The notes under the pieces: generated by a model | Told to the model about the DNA's origin: nothing | Seen by the model: the letters and a program-made list of their open reading frames with translations, nothing else | Database searches by the model: none | Shown here: piece after piece, positions 6,206-12,872 of the stretch | Layout: every line of letters begins with the position of its first letter | Position numbering within the stretch: the first letter of the stretch is position 1 | Assembly: GCA_018971405.1 (NCBI GenBank) | Contig: JAGXAX010000018.1 | Coordinates: 1-12,872 of the forward strand | DNA length: 12,872 nt | Origin: Alphaproteobacteria bacterium | GTDB lineage: Bacteria > Pseudomonadota > Alphaproteobacteria > Micavibrionales > UBA2020 | Direction of reading: 5' to 3' | Position numbers and translations under genes: made by a program

Positions 6206-7840
6206 CTACCCCCGCAAAAGGAACAAAACCCATTCCGGCTTGTGCGCCGCCAGCGCCGCAACGGCGACGGTGACGGCGGCGACGGCGGGTAAAACGAGCA
6301 GCCCCTGTTTTCCCACCCCGGGGCGGAAAGTATCCAGCCCGCCCGTGGCCTCCGCCAGCACGGACGGCGGCAGCATTTTCCGCAGCGCCGTTCCCGCCAT
6401 GAGGCGGATCAGGAACAAAGCCGCAAAAACGCCGAGCAGCCCCTCGCCGGCATCGACAAGGGTAATATATCGCTCCATTCCCTTTTCCGCCAGCGCCGTA
6501 AAAAGGCGCAAGCGCAGCGGCGTCATGTAATAGCCCGCCGCCAGCGCCCCCGCCAGAACCGCGCCGAGGCAAAGCCCTTGCGTGCGCGGGCCGTTGCCGA
6601 GTGCGGAAAGCGCCCGCGCCGCCGCGCCAACCGCCGCCCGCGCGTACTTGTCCGAGAGGGCGGGCGCATAATCGCGCGCCAGCGCCTGATAGACGGCTTT
6701 TTTCGGGCGCGCCGCGACTTCCGCCAGCGCGCGGCGCGCCAGCTTGTACTTGCAGGCGGTGGCGACGAGCGCCGCCGCCGCCAGCGGGCCTTTGGAAAGC
6801 TTGGTCAAGGCCGCGATGCCGGGCTTGACGAACGGGTCGAGCACCGGCTCCATCTCGCAAATGCGCCCCTGCAGCCCCGCGACCGTGGCAGGAACGGCCT
6901 TTCCGGCAACGGAAAAATCCACGGCGGCGACGGGAAAGCAGGCGACCCCGTCGACGACGAGGTCTTTTTCCCGCAACTCCGGCACCTGCCAGTAGACTTC
7001 GGCGTGCTTGCGGGCAACGAGCTTTGCCGCCTTTTCCCCGCCCAGTTTTTCCGCCAGCGCCTTCACCTCCGCCGGCACCTTGCGCCAGTCGATCTCGAAC
7101 CGGCAGAGCGCTTTGACGCTTATGCCGTAGACGACCGTCTGCGCGCCGCTCTGCCCGCAGGCGGCGCAGGCCGTCCGTCCCTGCCCGCTGCAGGCCTGGC
7201 AGGCCGATTCCCTGCCGCCGTTACAGGCCGGGCAGACGGTCTTGCCCGAGCGCTGGCAGGTCTGGCAGGGGGTGCTGCCGCCCGCGCCGTCCGGCACCAT
7301 GCCCGCGCCGCGGCAAGCGAAACAGGCGGTAAAGCCTTGTCCGCGGCAGTTCTGGCACGGCACGCGCCCCGTGCCGCGGCAGGGCGCGCAAGACACGCTG
7401 CCCTCCCCGCCGCACTGCGGGCAGGAGGAGATCACCGAAAAGGTTTTCGCGGCGGATTTGACCGCCAGCGTCGTCTCCGCCATGCCGAACCCTTCACCCG
7501 CGCCGCGGCGCACGGGTTCGAAGATTTCCTGCCGCGTCGTCTCGCCCTGCAAAAAGACCGGCATCAGCGCGGCGGCGGCGGCCAGCACCTCGGCCTCGCT
7601 GCTGAGCACCTCGCCCCGCGGATTCTGCCCGTTGATCTGCGACTTGGCGATCTCCGGCGCGAGCGTGATCGTGATCGCGGCGGGGATGAGATGGATATCC
7701 GTTTCGCCCTTGAGCAGGCGCACCTGATCGGCCCTGAGCCCGTTGCCGTCGGCGAGCGCCGCCAGCACCGTCAGGGCTTTTTGCGGAATTTCGCGGTAGG
7801 CGGTTTCGACCTCGCGCGGCAGCTTGAAGGCCTCGGTCAT
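6206..7840 (-). CDS. Membrane protein with eight DnaJ-type CxxC zinc-finger motifs and no J domain
   Basis: The protein is 544 residues from the ATG at 7840, which overlaps the permease stop as ATGA; a 23-codon upstream extension would lie inside the permease gene and is rejected. There is no signal peptide. Residues 1-135 are an unrecognised soluble region. Residues 140-228 hold eight CxxC motifs (first Cys at 140, 151, 162, 173, 192, 203, 214, 225), several in the CxxCxGxG form of the DnaJ/Hsp40 cysteine-rich domain. Such motifs bind zinc in pairs, so four zinc sites are possible. Residues 240-415 are mixed, with an Ala/Lys/Arg-rich helical stretch. Hydrophobic segments near 421-439, 463-482 and 513-532 look like membrane helices. 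There is no J domain or HPD motif, so it is not DnaJ. By topology the cysteine domain is probably cytoplasmic. It may act in protein binding, redox or metal sensing at the membrane with its neighbours, but I do not recognise a named family. Confidence 0.85.
   Translation of the reverse strand: MTEAFKLPREVETAYREIPQKALTVLAALADGNGLRADQVRLLKGETDIHLIPAAITITLAPEIAKSQINGQNPRGEVLSSEAEVLAAAAALMPVFLQGETTRQEIFEPVRRGAGEGFGMAETTLAVKSAAKTFSVISSCPQCGGEGSVSCAPCRGTGRVPCQNCRGQGFTACFACRGAGMVPDGAGGSTPCQTCQRSGKTVCPACNGGRESACQACSGQGRTACAACGQSGAQTVVYGISVKALCRFEIDWRKVPAEVKALAEKLGGEKAAKLVARKHAEVYWQVPELREKDLVVDGVACFPVAAVDFSVAGKAVPATVAGLQGRICEMEPVLDPFVKPGIAALTKLSKGPLAAAALVATACKYKLARRALAEVAARPKKAVYQALARDYAPALSDKYARAAVGAAARALSALGNGPRTQGLCLGAVLAGALAAGYYMTPLRLRLFTALAEKGMERYITLVDAGEGLLGVFAALFLIRLMAGTALRKMLPPSVLAEATGGLDTFRPGVGKQGLLVLPAVAAVTVAVAALAAHKPEWVLFLLRG
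7157..7423 (-). repeat. Coding tandem repeat: two blocks of four 11-residue CxxC units
   Basis: Within the membrane CxxC protein, units of 33 bases (11 residues) start at Cys140, 151, 162 and 173. After a 19-residue step with a Gly-rich linker (about 181-191), four more start at Cys192, 203, 214 and 225. The offset between blocks is exactly 52 residues at every position. Most units read CxxCxGxG followed by two or three variable residues; in block two CQTCQRSG, CPACNGGR and CAACGQSG have drifted from the consensus. The regularity suggests duplication of a four-motif zinc-binding module. Confidence 0.85.
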
Positions 7841-9321
7841 TTTTGCGCGCCCGCCATGCGGCGCAGCGCCAGATAAACGATGAAGGCGATGCCGAAACCG
7901 ATGAACCACGCATAGTTATAAAGATCGACGAGCATCTGCGGCACGGCGGACGCCGCCAGCAGCTTCACCTGCACGAGAAAGCCGGGCAGACTCGGCAGAA
8001 CGCCCGCGACCAGCGCGACGACGGCGGCAGGGCTGAAACTGCCGTAACGGCCGTCCTGTTTATAAAGGTCTTTCAACGCCAGATCGCGCTTCCGCCAGAC
8101 GAAATAATCCGCGATCAGGATGCCGCCGACCGGCCCCAATAATGCGCTATAGGCGATCAGCCACGTGAAAATGTAGCCGTTGGGGTCGGCGATCAGCTTC
8201 CACGGCATCATCAGGATGCCGATGACGCCGGTGATAAGCCCGCCCGTGCGGAAGGAGATTTTTCGCGGCGCGAGATGGGCGAAGTCGTTCGCGGGGGAGA
8301 CGACGTTGGCGGCGATGTTGGTCGCGAGCGTCGCAACGGCGAGCGCGAGCATGGCGAACGCCAGCACGACGGGGTTTTTGAAATGCGTCAGCACATCCAC
8401 CGGATTCCACAGCGTTTCATGGTAGATGACCGCAGTCGCCGAGGTGACGGCGACACCGATGAAAGCGTAAAGCGCCATGGTCAGCGGCAGGCCGAACGCC
8501 TGCCCGAGCGCCTGATCCTTCTGACTGACGGCATAGCGCGAAAAATCCGGAATATTGAGCGAGAGCGTCGCCCAGAAACCCACCATGCCGGTCAGCGCCG
8601 GAAAGAAGTAGCCCCAGAATTGCCCCGCCTTCGCGCCGCCGGCGACAAAAGCGGAAGGCTGCGAAAGCATCGGCCCGAAGCCGCCCGCCTGAACATAGGC
8701 CCAGCCAAGCAGCAGCAGGCCGAGGGCGACCAGCAACGGCGCCTTGATGTTGAGCAGAAAGCGGATGGTGTCGATGCCTTTGTAAATCACCCACATGTTG
8801 ACGCCCCAGAAGAGCATGAAACAGGCGAACTGCCCCGCCGTGATGCCGAACCAGTTGTGCGCGGGCGCTACGTGCAGGCCGAAGAGCACGGCGCAGATGC
8901 GGTAAATCGCGTCGCCGCCGATCCACGCCTGGATGCCGAACCAGCCGCAGGCGACCAGCGCGCGCAGCAGGGCGGGGATGTTCGCGCCCTTCACCCCGAA
9001 GGCGGCGCGGCAATAGACCGGAAAAGGTATGCCGTATTTCGTGCCGGCGTGGGCATTGAGAATCATGGGCACGAGGACGATGAGGTTGCCGAGGAAGACC
9101 GTCGCCACCGCTTGCCGCCAGTCCATCCCGCCGCCGATCAGGCTCGAGGCCAGCATGTAGGTCGGGATGCAGGCCGACATCGAGATCCACAGCGCGGCGA
9201 AGCTGGGCGCCCGCCACTTGCGCCCCGCGGCGGGAACGGGCGCGAGGTCGGCGTTGCAATGGCCTTCGGCCCGCAGCTCCTGATGTTCGAATTCGGACAG
9301 TTCCGCGATCATCGAGGCCAT
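7837..9321 (-). CDS. NCS1-family nucleobase/hydantoin/allantoin-type permease
   Basis: The 494-residue protein has the size and roughly 12 hydrophobic helices of the nucleobase:cation symporter-1 family (Mhp1, PucI, CodB relatives) in the inner membrane. Family blocks are PTYMLASSLIGGGM near 53-66, GWFGIQAWIGG at 126-136, FWATLSLNIPDFSRY near 249-263, and TNIAANVVSPANDF near 334-347. Trp127 and Gln131 have the spacing of the Mhp1 substrate-stacking Trp117 and hydrogen-bonding Gln121, and Trp250 probably corresponds to Mhp1 Trp220, so a flat heterocyclic substrate is expected. The actual substrate (purine, pyrimidine, hydantoin, allantoin, thiamine-like) cannot be assigned, and no catabolic gene lies nearby. 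The start is ATG at 9321, with GGGAG 6 bases upstream. The stop overlaps the CxxC-protein start as ATGA. It lies 57 bases after the EmrB-type gene. Confidence 0.92.
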   Translation of the reverse strand: MASMIAELSEFEHQELRAEGHCNADLAPVPAAGRKWRAPSFAALWISMSACIPTYMLASSLIGGGMDWRQAVATVFLGNLIVLVPMILNAHAGTKYGIPFPVYCRAAFGVKGANIPALLRALVACGWFGIQAWIGGDAIYRICAVLFGLHVAPAHNWFGITAGQFACFMLFWGVNMWVIYKGIDTIRFLLNIKAPLLVALGLLLLGWAYVQAGGFGPMLSQPSAFVAGGAKAGQFWGYFFPALTGMVGFWATLSLNIPDFSRYAVSQKDQALGQAFGLPLTMALYAFIGVAVTSATAVIYHETLWNPVDVLTHFKNPVVLAFAMLALAVATLATNIAANVVSPANDFAHLAPRKISFRTGGLITGVIGILMMPWKLIADPNGYIFTWLIAYSALLGPVGGILIADYFVWRKRDLALKDLYKQDGRYGSFSPAAVVALVAGVLPSLPGFLVQVKLLAASAVPQMLVDLYNYAWFIGFGIAFIVYLALRRMAGAQK

Positions 9322-9326
9322 GTCGA

Positions 9327-9352
9327 TCTCCCTTTTTCATGATTAAAGGAGA
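9327..9352 (-). promoter_or_regulatory. Hairpin that would cover the ribosome binding site of the NCS1 permease
   Basis: Read on the minus strand, UCUCCUUU (9352-9345) can pair with AAGGGAGA (9334-9327): 8 pairs, one of them G-U, around a 10-base loop. The second arm contains the GGGAG ribosome site of the permease. No U-run follows, so it does not look like a terminator. Translational masking or RNA processing between the pump and the permease genes is possible. Confidence 0.4.
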
Positions 9353-9378
9353 GTCAGCCCCCGAAAGCAAGGTCAAAT

Positions 9379-10970
9379 CTATTCCACGACCGCGGCGGCC
9401 TTCTTGGAGAACGACCCGCGCATCAGCAGCGCGACCGGCGCGAGCAGGAGCATGACCGTCGCCGTGAGGCGGAAGGAATCGACATAACCCATAAGGCCGG
9501 CCTGCCGCTGCAGGTGCTGGTAAAGCAGGGCCTTGGCGGCAGCGGGCGCGGCGGACGGCGAAACGCCCGCAGCCTTCAGCAGGCTTTCATCATGCGCCAG
9601 AGCCTGCTGCGTGGCGAGGCTTGTCGCCGTCAGGTGCGCGCCCAGGTACGTCTGCCACATCTGCGTGTGGCGGGAGAAATAGGTGATGACCAGCGAAATG
9701 CCGAAGCTGCCGCCGAGGTTGCGGCAGAGCGAGTAGAGGGCCGACGCCTTGTTGTTCATGTGGCGCGACACCTGGCTGTAGGCCATCGTGCTGATGGGGA
9801 TGAACAAAAACGGCAGCCCGCTCACCGTGAGAATGCGCATCGTGACGAATGTCCAGATGTCGGTCACGGGCGAGAAATGCGCGGTATAAAAAACCCCCGA
9901 CCCGCACAGCAGGAAACCGGTCATGATGATGTAGCGCGGCTTGACGGCATGGATGAGCCGCGTCGTCAGAGGCGTCATCAGGATGACGGCGAGCGCCCCC
10001 GGCGAAAGCACCAGCCCCGCCCACGTCGCGTCGTAGCCGAAATAGGTCTGCACCAGCAACGGCAGGAGGATGCTGCTGCTGTAAAGCACGAAGCCCATGA
10101 AGAAGATCAATATGCAGGAAAGGCGGAAGGACGGGATCCCGAACAGCCTGAGCTGCACCATGGGGTTTTCCTGCCTCAGCATCCACCAGACGGCGCCGGC
10201 GAGCGCGGCAACGGCAAGAACGGTGAGGCCGAGAATGAAGTTGGAGCCGAACCAGTCGTCCTGCGTCCCCTTGTCGAGGATGATCTGCGTCGCGCCGATG
10301 CCGAGCGCGATCAGCAGAAAGCCGAAATAATCGACATTGCGCTTTTTTTGCGCCGACGCGTGCCCGTGCCCGGCATGCTCATGCGCCGTATGCTCGTGAT
10401 AAAGGCGGTTGACGAGGAAGATCGCCAGCATCCCCACCGGCACGTTGATGAAGAAGATCCATCGCCAGCTGGCATTGTCGGTGATGAAGCCCCCCAATGT
10501 CGGCCCGATGACGGGGGCGACGATCATCGTCACCGCCGCGAGCGCGAAAGCCTTGGGCCGGTCCTCGACGGAGAAGACATCGAGCAAAATAGCGCTCTGC
10601 GTCGGCTGCAGCCCGCCGCCCGCCATGCCCTGCAGCAGGCGGAAGACGATGATCATCCACAACGACGTCGCTGAACCGCAGAAGAACGACGCCAGCGTGA
10701 AGCCAGCCATCGACAGCATGAAGTATTTCTTCCGGCCGATGACGTCGGCGAGCCAGCCGGACAGCGGCAGGATGATGGCGTTGGAGACGAGGTACGACGT
10801 CATCACCCAGGTGCTCTGGTCCTGCGAGGCGGCGAGGCTGCCGCCGATGTGCGGCAGGGAGACGTTGGTGATCGTCGTGTCCAGCACTTCCATGAAGGTG
10901 GCGAGGCTGACGGAAACCATCACCAGCCACGGGTTGTTGACCGGCGCTGCCGCCGCCTTCGCGCCGCCGG

Positions 10971-10974
<4 letters not shown>
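9379..10974 (-). CDS. emrB: EmrB/QacA-type MFS drug:proton antiporter (DHA2, 14 TM)
   Basis: From the ATG at 10974 the protein has 531 residues; a longer in-frame reading upstream is Arg/Gly-rich shadow of the adaptor gene. DHA2 landmarks are LATFMEVLDTTITNVSLP (about 24-41, with Asp32 in TM1), motif A GWLADVIGRKK (73-83), and antiporter motif C around GPTLGGF (157-163), followed by NASWRWIFFINVPVG (167-181). Family knowledge: EmrB exports hydrophobic drugs and uncouplers with proton entry, working with the EmrA adaptor and an outer-membrane TolC channel; no TolC gene is in the window. A His-rich insert (six His within 193-205) sits in the loop after TM6. Residues about 435-495 form a large hydrophilic loop before the last helix, as usual in DHA2. 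Its start overlaps the adaptor stop as ATGA. Substrates are unknown. Confidence 0.95.

Positions 10975-12872
<1,898 letters not shown>

Noticed and set aside
5018..6292. Long plus-strand open frame (about 424 codons) opposite the FecR-domain gene
   Set aside because: Its Leu/Arg/Pro-rich translation has no domain. The minus-strand frame has a signal peptide, a FecR domain and a good ribosome site.
7157..7423. 33-base periodicity that could suggest a CRISPR or minisatellite array
   Set aside because: The DNA units are not identical and there are no unique spacers. The period is explained by 11-residue CxxC protein repeats.
6578..7876. Plus-strand open frame of about 432 codons opposite the CxxC-protein gene
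   Set aside because: It is Arg/Ala/Gly-rich without motifs, while the minus strand shows a regular CxxC array and an ATGA-coupled start.
7841..7909. 23-codon N-terminal extension of the CxxC protein to an upstream start
   Set aside because: It lies wholly in another frame of the permease gene and is Arg/His-rich. The ATG overlapping the permease stop (ATGA) is the natural coupled start.
8275..9342. Plus-strand open frame opposite the NCS1 permease
   Set aside because: It is Arg/Asp/His-rich and lacks motifs; the minus strand encodes a clear 12-helix permease.
9327..9352. Inverted repeat after emrB as an intrinsic terminator
   Set aside because: It has a short stem with a G-U pair, low GC, no following U-run, and overlaps the next gene's ribosome site; it is better read as a regulatory hairpin.

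Overview
The window is GC-rich, with dense, mostly abutting genes, and reads as a chromosomal segment of a Gram-negative alphaproteobacterium. The evidence is a bacterial ELM1-family protein, a QLHVHV-type HIT protein, a TrxR-like ferredoxin-NADP reductase, and a tripartite-type EmrAB pump that needs an outer membrane. The lineage is an inference from gene content; no rRNA or marker gene is present. I see no tRNA, rRNA, insertion sequence, integrase or CRISPR array, and no gene-free stretch longer than about 180 bases.

Left part (1-2802). The 3' portion of a patatin-like phospholipase (plus strand) meets, only 7 bases away, the end of a minus-strand operon that reads Lrp/AsnC regulator, HIT-family hydrolase, class IIA HAD phosphatase-like protein. 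The Lrp and HIT genes are 2 bases apart.

Middle (2803-5065). An AT-rich 176-base spacer separates the Lrp operon from a divergent plus-strand pair. That pair is an ELM1-family protein, probably started at a TTG codon behind a near-consensus sigma-70 promoter, followed by translationally coupled thioredoxin reductase (trxB). A GC-rich inverted repeat lies between trxB and the converging genes that follow.

Right part (5066-12020). Five minus-strand genes run without a real gap. They are an EmrA-type adaptor, an EmrB-type 14-TM drug/proton antiporter (ATGA overlap), an NCS1-family nucleobase/hydantoin-type permease, a protein with eight CxxC motifs and C-terminal membrane helices (ATGA overlap with the permease), and a secreted FecR-domain protein with a very Gln/Arg-rich tail. 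The junctions suggest one transcript, or two if a promoter lies before the permease. The CxxC protein is the most unusual item: it carries two blocks of four DnaJ-type zinc-finger motifs with an exact 11-residue period, has no J domain, and is followed by membrane helices. Its tight coupling to a permease and a FecR-domain protein makes the permease/CxxC/FecR trio the best candidate here for an undescribed system.

Right edge (12123-12872). A divergent plus-strand gene for a type-2 (TrxR-like) ferredoxin/flavodoxin-NADP reductase runs off the end of the window.
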